Shown here one piece after another: positions 1-6,554 of a stretch of DNA of 8,090 bases (position 1 is its first letter; each line of letters begins with the position of its first letter). The notes beneath the pieces are model-generated. The model was not told the origin of the DNA. It was given only the letters and a program-made list of their open reading frames with translations, and searched no databases. The translations under genes were made by a program, and so were the position numbers. The DNA is taken from NCBI GenBank assembly GCA_035691285.1, contig DASSJI010000190.1:1-8090 (forward strand), written 5' to 3'. Source of the DNA: DATFEN01 sp035691285 (GTDB taxonomy: Bacteria; Acidobacteriota; Vicinamibacteria; Fen-336).

Positions 1-74
1 AGCGCGGTCAGGAACGCGGCCGACACGAGAGCGGCGAGCAGCACGGCCGTGCGCGTCGCCGCCCCGCGGATCAT
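1..74 (-). CDS. N-terminal fragment of a divergent membrane or exported protein
   Basis: Read on the minus strand, an ATG at 74-72 opens a frame that stays open to the window edge, giving about 24 residues beginning MIRGAATRTAVLLAALVSAA. Two arginines are followed by an uninterrupted run of Ala, Leu, Val and Phe. This is the pattern of a Sec signal peptide or a first transmembrane segment. The rest of the gene is outside the window, so no function can be given. It would be divergent from the SGNH gene with only 35 bp between the two starts. The fragment is too short for codon statistics, so the call rests on the hydrophobic pattern alone and could be chance. Confidence 0.45.
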   Translation of the reverse strand, partial: MIRGAATRTAVLLAALVSAAFLTA

Positions 75-109
75 CAACGCTGGGCCGGCATGATACTACG
101 CGTGCCAGA

Positions 110-1192
110 ATGCCGACGCCGATGCCCCGCTTGGAGCGGACGCTCTCGACGCGCAAGCGGGCTGCGTTCTGGGCCGTGACCCTGGCCCCCCCGGTCATCG
201 TGGCGGCGGCCGTGGCGGGCGCCGCCATGAAGCGCTGGCCGGCCCGCCCGGGAGCCGTCGACACGTCAGCCACGGGCGAAGCGGCCTTGCGCGAATCGGG
301 CCGGGTCGAGGTCAGCGACGTGCGACTGCCGTCCCTCAAGGGCATGGTCGGGCCGAGCGTCCACGACGATCTCGTCTACGAGCTGAAGCCGAGCCGCGCC
401 TGGACCTTCCTGGGCACCCACGTGCGCACCAACGCGGCGGGCTTCCGGGAGCGCGAGTTCACGGCGCACAAGCCGCCCGGCGCGCTGCGCGTCGTCGGCA
501 TCGGCGACAGCATCATGTGGGGATGGGGAGTCGAGGAGCAAGACACGTTCCTTCGCAGGCTCGAGCGCGCGCTGGCCCCGGCCATCCGCCCGCCCGTGGA
601 GGTGCTGAACCTGGCCGTGCCGACCTACAACGCGGCCCAGGAGGCGGCGGTCCTGGAGCGCCACGGCATGCCCCTCGCGCCCGATCTCGTGATCGTCGCC
701 TATACCATGAACGATGGGGCGCCGCCGGCCTTCGGCGGCATGTCCAGCCCGCGCCGGTTCAAGGAGCGCGCCGACCTCCTTGGACGCGCCGCGGAGCTGC
801 TGCCGGATCCGGCGGACGCCGGGCTGCGGGCGAGCGAGAGCGTGCTTCGGGTGGCGGCGGCATTCGAGCGGATTCGCGGCCTGGCGCAGGCGGCCGGCGT
901 TCCCGTGCTGCTCTTCATCTATCCCTACGATGCTCCGGACCTTCCGCGCCGGCTGGCCCTCCAGCGCGGCTTCCTTTACGCCGACGTGTATCCCGCCTTC
1001 GAGGCGCTCGCCCGCGCCCGGCGCGTCGCCGACCTGCACGCGCTCGCGAAGGAGCTGGCGGCGACGCCGTACGACCTCCATCCGGGGCCCATCGCCCACG
1101 CTACCGTCGCCGAGGTCCTGCTGCCGAAGGTCGTCGACCTGCTCGCGGAGCGTCACGCCGCCGGCGGGTCGCGCGCCGCGCCTGGGCGCTGA
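110..1192 (+). CDS. Membrane-anchored SGNH/GDSL-family hydrolase
   Basis: A 360-residue protein. Residues 15-17 (RKR) precede one hydrophobic helix (about 18-39), which suggests an N-in anchor with the catalytic domain in the periplasm. Block I is clear: GDSIMWGWGV at 132-141 with the nucleophile Ser134. A second conserved stretch, NLAVPTYN (167-174), follows, then the Asn-Asp pair at 201-202 and an Asp-x-His near the C-terminus (Asp322, His324, in DLHPG). These fit the Ser-Gly-Asn-His esterase/acyltransferase superfamily, whose members cut or transfer ester-linked acyl groups on lipids or glycans. The substrate cannot be read from the sequence. The second block has Ala and Thr (169, 172) where relatives usually have Gly, so the oxyanion hole may be altered. 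No clear ribosome binding site precedes ATG 110, and ATG 122 is an alternative start. pilD follows 44 bp downstream on the same strand, so co-transcription is likely. A role in pilus or envelope modification is only inferred from position. Confidence 0.8.
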   Translation: MPTPMPRLERTLSTRKRAAFWAVTLAPPVIVAAAVAGAAMKRWPARPGAVDTSATGEAALRESGRVEVSDVRLPSLKGMVGPSVHDDLVYELKPSRAWTFLGTHVRTNAAGFREREFTAHKPPGALRVVGIGDSIMWGWGVEEQDTFLRRLERALAPAIRPPVEVLNLAVPTYNAAQEAAVLERHGMPLAPDLVIVAYTMNDGAPPAFGGMSSPRRFKERADLLGRAAELLPDPADAGLRASESVLRVAAAFERIRGLAQAAGVPVLLFIYPYDAPDLPRRLALQRGFLYADVYPAFEALARARRVADLHALAKELAATPYDLHPGPIAHATVAEVLLPKVVDLLAERHAAGGSRAAPGR

Positions 1193-1236
1193 CGCAGGCG
1201 GCCGGACGCGACGACGCGTGCGAGAATGCCGGCGCG

Positions 1237-2055
1237 ATGCCCCCGCTGCTCGCGCCGGCTGCGCTTCTCGAGCCGCCGCTGTTCGAATGGGTCGCGCTGG
1301 CCATGGGCCTCGTGGTCGGCAGCTTCGCCAACGTGTGCATCCACCGGCTTCCGCGCCACGAGTCGATCGTGTTCCCGGCCTCGAGCTGTCCGACGTGCAG
1401 CGCGCCGATCCCGGCGCGGGACAACGTGCCCGTGCTGGGCTTCCTGCTCCTGGGTGGATGGTGCCGATCCTGCCGCACGCCGATCTCGCTGCGCTATCCG
1501 GCCGTGGAGGCCCTGAACGGGGCCGTGTACTGGTTCCTCGCCGCCACGCGCGGCGCCACGGCGGGGACGTTCGTCGCGATGGGGCTCGCGACGGGGCTGC
1601 TGGTGCTCAGCCTCGTCGACCTGGATCATCATCTGCTGCCGGACGCGGTCACGCTGCCCGGGATCGCGGTCGGCTGCCTCGCGAGCCTCGTGCGCCAGCC
1701 GCCCGGGCCGCTCGAGGCGGCGCTCTCGGCGGCCTTCGGCTACCTCGGCATGGCCCTCGTCGCGCGGGCCGCCGAGTGGCACTACGGCGAGGAGGCGCTG
1801 GGCCAAGGCGACTGGAAGATGATCGCCATGCTCGGGGCCTTCCTCGGCGCGCGCCCGATGCTCACGGCGCTGTTCCTCGCCACGGCCGTCGGAGCGGCGC
1901 TCGGCCTCGCCATGATCGCGCTGGGCAGGGGCTCCCGGCGCATGCGCCTCCCGCTCGGCACCTTCCTCGGCCTGGGCGGTCTCGCGGTGCTCCTCGCGGG
2001 CGACGCTCTGCTCGGCTTCTACGACCGCTTCTTCCTGTTCGTGGTCGATGCCTGA
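1237..2055 (+). CDS. pilD: Type IV prepilin peptidase / N-methyltransferase PilD
   Basis: A 272-residue polytopic inner-membrane aspartyl protease. It removes the leader of type IV prepilins after Gly and N-methylates the exposed Phe. The family landmarks appear in order. GSFANVCIHRLP (28-39) is the N-terminal methyltransferase-domain signature. Two CxxC pairs (Cys51/Cys54 and Cys76/Cys79) form the cytoplasmic zinc-binding loop and flank the usual DNVPVLGFLLLGG stretch. The first catalytic aspartate lies in LVDLDHHLLPD (126-136, probably Asp128). The second is Asp192 in GQGD (189-192), followed by the expected WKMIAMLGAFLG. Hydrophobic segments fill the rest, and the length is normal for full-length PilD rather than for the short archaeal-type peptidase. 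ATG 1237 is chosen because family homology begins about 20 residues later and no upstream in-frame ATG lies close by; the ribosome binding site is weak. The gene overlaps the kinase start by 8 bp. Its substrates are probably the four prepilins encoded downstream. Confidence 0.96.
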   Translation: MPPLLAPAALLEPPLFEWVALAMGLVVGSFANVCIHRLPRHESIVFPASSCPTCSAPIPARDNVPVLGFLLLGGWCRSCRTPISLRYPAVEALNGAVYWFLAATRGATAGTFVAMGLATGLLVLSLVDLDHHLLPDAVTLPGIAVGCLASLVRQPPGPLEAALSAAFGYLGMALVARAAEWHYGEEALGQGDWKMIAMLGAFLGARPMLTALFLATAVGAALGLAMIALGRGSRRMRLPLGTFLGLGGLAVLLAGDALLGFYDRFFLFVVDA

Positions 2056-3424
2056 CCTGCGGGACCGCGGGCTGCGCTGGGCCGTCGCAGGCGTCGTGCT
2101 CGTCCTCGCGCTCCTCGACGTGCAGGGCCTGGTCCGCACCCTGCGCGCGCAAGGGCGGCAGCGGGAGCGCGTCGCCCGCGCGACCTGGGAGGCCGTGGCG
2201 GCGGTGCGGTCCCGCGTGCAGGAGCGCGTCGCCGCAGAGAACGGACCCTCGAGCGCCATGGCCGACGAGGCCCTGCGAGCGACACGGTGCCAGGAGTTCG
2301 AGCTGTTCGACGCCTCCGGGCGTCGCCTGTTCAGCCATCCCACGACCGCGCCCGTGGACCACCGGCTCGACTCCGACGCGCAGCGGCAGGTGATCGCCGG
2401 GGAGCCGCTGACGTTCGGGCCCGTGTTCGGGCGCGAGCCGCGGCTGCTGACTTACGTGGGCCTGCAGGTGGGTGGCGCGCCCGCGATCGGACGCTTCGCG
2501 CGCGCGGTCCCCGAGGTGGCCGAGGACCTGCAGGAGCGCCGCGAGCTGATCCTGGGGCACGCCGTGTCCCTGGCGCTGCTCGCCATGCTCGGCGCCCTCG
2601 CTCTTCTTCCGCACCGCGCCGAGCGCGATGCGCCGCCGCCGGCGCGCGCCCTCGACGCCTACGAGCAGGCCATGGGCCGGCTCCGCGAGCGTCGCGTGGC
2701 GCTCGAGCAGCAGATCCGTGACGCGGCGCCGTTCGTCCGCGCCGGCGAGCTGACGTCGGGCATGGCCCACGAGGTCCGCAACGGCCTCGGCACCATCGTG
2801 GGCTACGCGCGGCTGATCGAGCGGGGCGTCGCGGCCGAGGAGGCCGGCGACGCGGCGAAGTCCATCCGCGAGGAGTGCGAGGCGCTCGAAGCCGTCGTGC
2901 GGCGGTTCGTGGAGTTCGTGAAGCAGGAGGAGCTGCGCCTCGCGCCCTTCGAGGCGCAGCGGCTGCTGATCCGCGTCGCGGCCCGCGAGGAGCGCCAGCG
3001 CCCCGGAGCCCGCGTCGAGGTGAGGCCCGGCGAGGTCACGCTGGTCGCCGACGAGGAGCTGCTGGAGCGGGCCGTCGAGAACCTCGTGCGCAACGCCCGC
3101 GACGCCGCCGGTCCCGACGGCCACGTGACGCTTTCGGCCGCGGCCGAGCGGGAGCAGGCACGGATCGTCGTCGAGGACGACGGGCCGGGGCTCTCGCAAG
3201 CGCAACGCGATGCGCTGAGGCCCTTCGTGACCACGAAGCCCGGCGGGCTGGGGCTGGGCCTCGCGATCGTTCACAAGATCGCGTCCCTTCACGGGGGCCG
3301 CGTCCTCATGGGGGATCGAGTGCCGCGCGGCCTGGCCGTCACGCTGACCCTTCCCGCCCCTAAGGTTGACGGGAGCGTTACGCCAGGTAACGGACCGACG
3401 GGCGGCGTCGCGCCGGCAATCTGA
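2048..3424 (+). CDS. Two-transmembrane sensor histidine kinase (PilS/ZraS-like), probable pilus regulator
   Basis: A 458-residue membrane histidine kinase. One transmembrane helix lies at about 10-25 and another at about 168-187. They enclose a periplasmic domain of about 140 residues with a PAS/Cache-like stretch (EFELFDASGRRLFSHP, 83-98). A coiled linker (about 200-225) leads to the dimerisation box GMAHEVRNGLGTIVGY (238-253), where His241 is the phosphoacceptor. The ATP-binding domain shows the N box ENLVRNARDAAG (344-355), the D box VEDDGPGL (375-382) and the G box GGLGLGLAI (399-407). All catalytic motifs look intact. A tail of about 20 residues after the usual end carries an inverted repeat at DNA level. 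The start overlaps pilD by 8 bp, which suggests translational coupling. Position next to pilD and the pilin operon suggests a PilS role, but characterised Pseudomonas PilS has more membrane helices and a cytoplasmic PAS domain. No response regulator gene is in the window. Confidence 0.9.
   Translation: MPDLRDRGLRWAVAGVVLVLALLDVQGLVRTLRAQGRQRERVARATWEAVAAVRSRVQERVAAENGPSSAMADEALRATRCQEFELFDASGRRLFSHPTTAPVDHRLDSDAQRQVIAGEPLTFGPVFGREPRLLTYVGLQVGGAPAIGRFARAVPEVAEDLQERRELILGHAVSLALLAMLGALALLPHRAERDAPPPARALDAYEQAMGRLRERRVALEQQIRDAAPFVRAGELTSGMAHEVRNGLGTIVGYARLIERGVAAEEAGDAAKSIREECEALEAVVRRFVEFVKQEELRLAPFEAQRLLIRVAAREERQRPGARVEVRPGEVTLVADEELLERAVENLVRNARDAAGPDGHVTLSAAAEREQARIVVEDDGPGLSQAQRDALRPFVTTKPGGLGLGLAIVHKIASLHGGRVLMGDRVPRGLAVTLTLPAPKVDGSVTPGNGPTGGVAPAI
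3376..3392. repeat. Perfect 6-bp inverted repeat in the 3' end of the kinase gene
   Basis: CGTTAC (3376-3381) and GTAACG (3387-3392) are exact inverted repeats separated by 5 bp. They lie within the last codons of the kinase, about 35 bp before the TTGACA box of the pilin operon promoter. No T-run follows, so it is not an intrinsic terminator. It could be a binding site for a dimeric regulator or a small RNA hairpin, or it could be chance. Confidence 0.4.
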
Positions 3425-3426
3425 CG

Positions 3427-3455
3427 TTGACAGAGTCTAAGACCTTCATTACATT
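3427..3455 (+). promoter_or_regulatory. Sigma70-type promoter for the minor pilin operon
   Basis: A perfect -35 box TTGACA (3427-3432) is separated by exactly 17 bp from TACATT (3450-3455), which matches the TATAAT -10 consensus at 4 of 6 positions. The elements start 3 bp after the kinase stop codon, in the most AT-rich stretch of the window. Transcription would begin around 3462, giving a leader of about 50 nt that includes the Shine-Dalgarno sequence of the first pilin gene. This is the best promoter candidate in the window. Confidence 0.65.
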
Positions 3456-3479
3456 GCACTTCTCATGATCGAATCTCGA

Positions 3480-3495
3480 AGGTACAGGCATTGCT
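3480..3495 (+). promoter_or_regulatory. Sigma54-like -24/-12 element (tentative)
   Basis: The sequence AGGTACAGGCATTGCT has the GG-N10-GC spacing of RpoN promoters. It also has the AC after the GG and a full TTGCW at the -12 end. PilR with sigma54 drives pilin transcription in Pseudomonas, and a PilS-like kinase gene lies directly upstream here. Against it, transcription would start near 3506, only about 6 nt before ATG 3512 and downstream of most of the Shine-Dalgarno sequence. The transcript would then be nearly leaderless. Confidence 0.3.
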
Positions 3496-3506
3496 AGAAG
3501 GAAGGG
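3496..3506 (+). promoter_or_regulatory. Shine-Dalgarno sequence of the first minor pilin gene
   Basis: The purine tract AGAAGGAAGGG ends 5 bp before ATG 3512. It fixes the start at 3512 rather than at the in-frame TTG 3491, which lies upstream of this site. Confidence 0.7.
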
Positions 3507-3511
3507 CTGCG

Positions 3512-4117
3512 ATGCGGAACCACTTTTACGCGGCGCGGGCTCGAAGCGCAGGCTTCACCCTCATCGAGCTCATGGTGGTCGTGGGAATCATCGGCCTGCT
3601 GGTGGCCGTCGCGATTCCAAACCTGCGGGGCTACCTGCGCACGGCCGCGATCCGGGCCGCGGCGAACGACGTCGCCGGGGAGCTCACGACGGCGCGCGCC
3701 CGAGCGATCAGCAAGAACCTCCACTTCGGCACTGTGTTCGTCATCCTCAGCACGACGACCTACCAGTTCGTGATCGAGGACGACATCGATCGGACGAACG
3801 GGTACTCGGGGGCGCGCATGGCGGTTGCGACCGCCCTGGCAGACCCCGCCCAGCGAGGGTTGGCGCGTCGCCTGCCCGAAGGCATCGTGTTCCAGACCGC
3901 CACGCCGACCGGAGCCGGCATCCGCTTCAATGCCTTCGGCATCGCGTGCAACCCCGGCAGCGGGACGGACTGCCCGGCGCTGGGCACGGGGTTGAACCAG
4001 GTCGCGTTCGGCAGCGACTTCGAGATCCGGTTGTTCCAGGCCAGGACAGGCCTCTACAAGAAGATCTCCGTGGGCACAGGCGGCCGGGTGTTCGTGATTC
4101 CGGGGTATGCGCCATGA
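3512..4117 (+). CDS. fimT: GspH/FimT-type minor pilin
   Basis: A 201-residue prepilin. The leader MRNHFYAARARSAG (1-14) ends in Gly and is followed by FTLIELMVVVGIIGLLVAVAIP (15-36). This is the class III signal that PilD recognises, with Glu19 at mature position 5. The amphipathic helix continues through AANDVAGELTTARARAISKN (50-69), typical of the GspH/FimT/FimU family. The globular part contains two cysteines (146 and 154) in a short Gly/Pro-rich loop, probably a disulfide. In characterised systems this pilin joins PilV, PilW and PilX in the complex that primes pilus assembly and holds PilY1. The strong Shine-Dalgarno sequence supports ATG 3512, and the resulting 14-residue leader is of normal size. 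It is first in the operon, and its stop codon overlaps the pilV start (ATGA). Sequence alone does not separate FimT from FimU, so the symbol is approximate. Confidence 0.88.
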   Translation: MRNHFYAARARSAGFTLIELMVVVGIIGLLVAVAIPNLRGYLRTAAIRAAANDVAGELTTARARAISKNLHFGTVFVILSTTTYQFVIEDDIDRTNGYSGARMAVATALADPAQRGLARRLPEGIVFQTATPTGAGIRFNAFGIACNPGSGTDCPALGTGLNQVAFGSDFEIRLFQARTGLYKKISVGTGGRVFVIPGYAP

Positions 4118-4653
4118 GCAAGAACGTCTGCCGGAACCGCAAGGGGCGGGAGAAGCAGGCCGGGTTCACGCTGATCGAGGCCCTCATCGCGATGATCATC
4201 CTGCTGGTGGGGCTCATCGCCATCGCCAACCTCTTCGTGGTGGCGATGTCGTCGAACCAGATCGGCAACTACACGACGGTCACGACCTCGATCGCCTCGG
4301 ACGTCATGGAGAAGCTCAAGGCGGCCCCCTTCCTGAGCCTCACCCTCTACTCCAAGACGGCCTACGACCCCACCCAGCCCTGGTTCGAGGACGATTGGGC
4401 CGAGACCACCACGAACTGGGCGACCACGACGCTGACGCCTTGCGACTCCACCGTCGCCACGAAGGAAGGCTGCACGACGGCGGTCCCCGGCATCGGCACG
4501 GTCCGCACCCGCTGGAAGGTCATCGACCCCCAGGCCGGCGGCACGCTCACGCGCTTCATCCTGGTTCGAAGCGAGGTGCTGGGCCTGCTGGGCCGCGGCA
4601 CGCGGTCGCAGTTCACGACGTTCCGGGTCTGCATCTCGACCGGCTGTCCCTAA
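4114..4653 (+). CDS. pilV: Minor pilin PilV
   Basis: A 179-residue prepilin. A basic 17-residue leader (RNRKGREKQAG) is cut before Phe18 in GFTLIEALIAMIILLVGLIA, with Glu22 at mature position 5. The EALIAMIILLVGL pattern followed by a short helix ending DVMEKLKAAPF (63-73) is characteristic of the PilV/GspI-like family. Two cysteine pairs (110/120 and 173/178) could form disulfides, the second at the extreme C-terminus. PilV is a minor component of the tip complex with PilW, PilX and FimT/FimU. The start codon lies inside the stop of the preceding gene (4-bp ATGA overlap), a classic arrangement for translational coupling, and no strong independent ribosome binding site is visible. Confidence 0.85.
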   Translation: MSKNVCRNRKGREKQAGFTLIEALIAMIILLVGLIAIANLFVVAMSSNQIGNYTTVTTSIASDVMEKLKAAPFLSLTLYSKTAYDPTQPWFEDDWAETTTNWATTTLTPCDSTVATKEGCTTAVPGIGTVRTRWKVIDPQAGGTLTRFILVRSEVLGLLGRGTRSQFTTFRVCISTGCP

Positions 4654-4666
4654 TCGAAGGCGAATC

Positions 4667-4673
4667 GAGGAGA
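4667..4673 (+). promoter_or_regulatory. Shine-Dalgarno sequence of pilW
   Basis: GAGGAGA lies 6 bp before ATG 4680. It fixes the pilW start. The frame itself stays open far upstream, overlapping pilV in another phase, and that extension is not coding. Confidence 0.7.
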
Positions 4674-4679
4674 TCAGTC

Positions 4680-5720
4680 ATGCGCAGGAATGCACAAGCG
4701 GGCTTCAGCCTCATCGAGCTGATGGTCGCGATGGTCGTCACGCTGTTCGTCGTCGGTGCCATGTTCGGCCTGCTGACCGGCGGCCAGACGGCCTTCAAGA
4801 CCCAGCCTGAGCGGACGGACCGGCAGCAGAACATCCGGGCCGCCATGGACATCATGATGCGCGACGTCGGGGCGGCCGGCATCGGCATGCCCACGTTCAT
4901 GCAGGTGTTCAGCACGAACATGAACAACGTCGGCCCGGCGACGGCCGCCACGGTGTCGGGCGAGCTCACCGACCAGCTCATGACCATCGCCAACACCGAG
5001 GGCTTCGAGAACGAGGAGGCCTGCAACTATCCCGGCGGGCACGCGAGCCACGTCTTCATGAAGGCGTCGAACAGCCGGGTCACCTCCGGACAGCCGGTCA
5101 TCGTGATCCTGGCCAACGGCAAGTGGGCGCTGCGCGCCGCCACGGGAGTGGACCCCGACGCGAGCAACACCCATTCCGGCGAGTGCGAGCCTCCCGCGAT
5201 CGACAAGCACGCCGACGTCGACTTCTCGCCCGGCGCCGCGGACACGGCGAACCTCAACGCGCCAGGCGGCGTGTGCGCGAACCCGGGCATCGGCACCGCC
5301 ATCGGCGACCCCGACTGCCAGGTGCAGTACATCAGCACCGGCGACATCTGCTGGTATCGCGTCAACAACGGACCGGACGGCGTGCCGAACCTGGAGCGGA
5401 ACCTCAACAACCAGGGCTGGCAGGTGATCGCGAGGGGCATCGAGGACCTCCAGATCCAGTACGTGGCGGGCAACCTGGCGGCGACCCCCGTCGACAACGC
5501 TCCCGTCATCACCCCCAATGACTACAGCACCCTCACCGTGCAGGTGCGCGTCACGATGTCGGCGCGCGGCTCGGCCGGCCGGTTCCAGGGCGCGACGCAG
5601 GCCGCGCAGGGTCCGATGGCGATCCGCGCCTCGCTGAACTCCCAGGCGTCGCCTCGGATGGCGCTGTGGAGCCTCACCCAGCAGCCGAGCCCCCAGCCGT
5701 CGGCCCTGCCCTGGAACTGA
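4680..5720 (+). CDS. pilW: Minor pilin PilW
   Basis: A 346-residue prepilin. It has a short leader MRRNAQAG (1-8), then FSLIELMVAMVVTLFVVGAMFGLL, with Glu13 at mature position 5. The stretch RQQNIRAAMDIMMRDVGAAGIGM (48-70) is the PilW/GspJ-type end of the N-terminal helix. GWQVIARGIEDLQIQY (246-261) is the conserved strand region of PilW, followed by TLTVQVRVTMSARG (284-297). Five cysteines (115, 169, 199, 213, 224) lie in the central, family-specific domain, which is rich in Asn, Gly and Asp. At 346 residues it is typical of PilW, the largest minor pilin. It sits 26 bp after pilV and 20 bp before pilX, in the usual operon order. PilW with PilX is the part of the priming complex thought to contact PilY1. 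Confidence 0.92.
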   Translation: MRRNAQAGFSLIELMVAMVVTLFVVGAMFGLLTGGQTAFKTQPERTDRQQNIRAAMDIMMRDVGAAGIGMPTFMQVFSTNMNNVGPATAATVSGELTDQLMTIANTEGFENEEACNYPGGHASHVFMKASNSRVTSGQPVIVILANGKWALRAATGVDPDASNTHSGECEPPAIDKHADVDFSPGAADTANLNAPGGVCANPGIGTAIGDPDCQVQYISTGDICWYRVNNGPDGVPNLERNLNNQGWQVIARGIEDLQIQYVAGNLAATPVDNAPVITPNDYSTLTVQVRVTMSARGSAGRFQGATQAAQGPMAIRASLNSQASPRMALWSLTQQPSPQPSALPWN

Positions 5721-5740
5721 CTGAGGATTACGAGGTCGCC

Positions 5741-6529
5741 ATGCCCATTCGCCGCCAGGACGGTTTCGCTCTGATCATGGCTCTTCTGACGTTGATGGTC
5801 CTGACCTTCCTGGGCCTCACGCTGGCGGCCACGACCAGCACCGAGCTGCAGATCGGCTACAACTACAAGTGGAGCCAGCAGGCGTTCTACAACGCCGAGG
5901 CCGGCCTGGAGCTGGCGAAGCGCTTCCTGAGGCAGCAGACCTGGTCGGTCCTCCTGCCGAAGGCCCGCACCGTCGCGGAGATGGCGACGGCCATCCCGGA
6001 TACCAACCCGTGCGGCAACGCGTGGCTCTGGAGCCTGTGCCGGCCCGACACGGCGAGCAACCCCAGCCGGAACTGGGAGAACGCCTCGTGCGATACCACC
6101 CTCTTCGGCGGCCCGACCGTCGGCTTCGGCGTCGTCCTCGACCACACCAACCTCACCTTCCCGTTCCAGAACGTGTCGAACTTCCTCGGACAGGACCTGA
6201 GCGGCGCCTTCACCGTGTGGGTCCGCCGCAAGGTCATCGCGAACCCCGACGGCACCATCGGGGACGATCCGAGCGACGCCACCATGATCGTCACGGCGGA
6301 GGGCGTGGCGCCCTTCACGGGAGCGGGCGCCAGCAGCAGCTACGGCCAGCGCAAGAAGGCCGTGCGCTACCTGGAGCTCGAGCTGAGGAAGGAAGACCCC
6401 GGCGACTGCGAGAACGACTTCGTCGGGCAGACCGGCCAGGGCGCGCTCGGCGCGAACTACGACCCGTGCCAGACGGTCGAGGCGTCCGGCGTCGGCTCCG
6501 GGGTCACCGAGCCGGGACAGAACCAGTGA
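5741..6529 (+). CDS. pilX: Minor pilin PilX
   Basis: A 262-residue prepilin-like protein. The leader MPIRRQDG (1-8) precedes FALIMALLTLMVLTFLGLTLAA (9-30). Mature position 5 is Met13, not Glu. Absence of Glu5 is normal for the PilX/GspK class and fits a place at the pilus tip. The helix continues STELQIGYNYKWSQQAFYNAEAGLELAKRFL (33-63), which contains the hallmark AxYxAEAGxxxA. The globular part has five cysteines (91, 100, 117, 223, 243) and ends in a Gly-rich tail. ATG 5741 is chosen because it gives an 8-residue leader of the right type and has GAGGT 4 bp upstream. Upstream in-frame codons overlap pilW and would place a long non-leader sequence before the signal. The tip protein gene follows directly. 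Confidence 0.88.
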   Translation: MPIRRQDGFALIMALLTLMVLTFLGLTLAATTSTELQIGYNYKWSQQAFYNAEAGLELAKRFLRQQTWSVLLPKARTVAEMATAIPDTNPCGNAWLWSLCRPDTASNPSRNWENASCDTTLFGGPTVGFGVVLDHTNLTFPFQNVSNFLGQDLSGAFTVWVRRKVIANPDGTIGDDPSDATMIVTAEGVAPFTGAGASSSYGQRKKAVRYLELELRKEDPGDCENDFVGQTGQGALGANYDPCQTVEASGVGSGVTEPGQNQ

Positions 6530-6554
6530 GCGGCGCATGGGGAGCGAGAACGTC

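Noticed and set aside
91..97. A -10-like element (GATACT) before the SGNH gene
   Set aside because: No -35 box lies at 16-18 bp upstream, and the transcript leader would be only a few bases long.
517..1236. An upstream extension of the pilD frame through the SGNH gene
   Set aside because: The extension is an arginine/glycine-rich shadow of the SGNH gene. PilD homology begins just after ATG 1237.
714..2393. A long plus-strand frame running through the SGNH gene, pilD and the kinase
   Set aside because: It is an arginine- and proline-rich out-of-phase reading of three well-supported genes and has no domain pattern.
1153..3292. Long minus-strand open frames opposite pilD and the kinase
   Set aside because: Their translations are dominated by Arg, Ala, Gly and Glu without any recognisable motif, and they lie opposite genes with complete catalytic motifs. 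High GC leaves antisense frames open by chance.
3376..3424. An intrinsic terminator after the kinase gene
   Set aside because: The only hairpin found has a 6-bp stem, lies inside the coding sequence and is not followed by a T-run.
3491..3511. TTG 3491 as the start of the first minor pilin
   Set aside because: It would place the Shine-Dalgarno tract inside the gene and adds seven residues to a leader that is already of normal length from ATG 3512.
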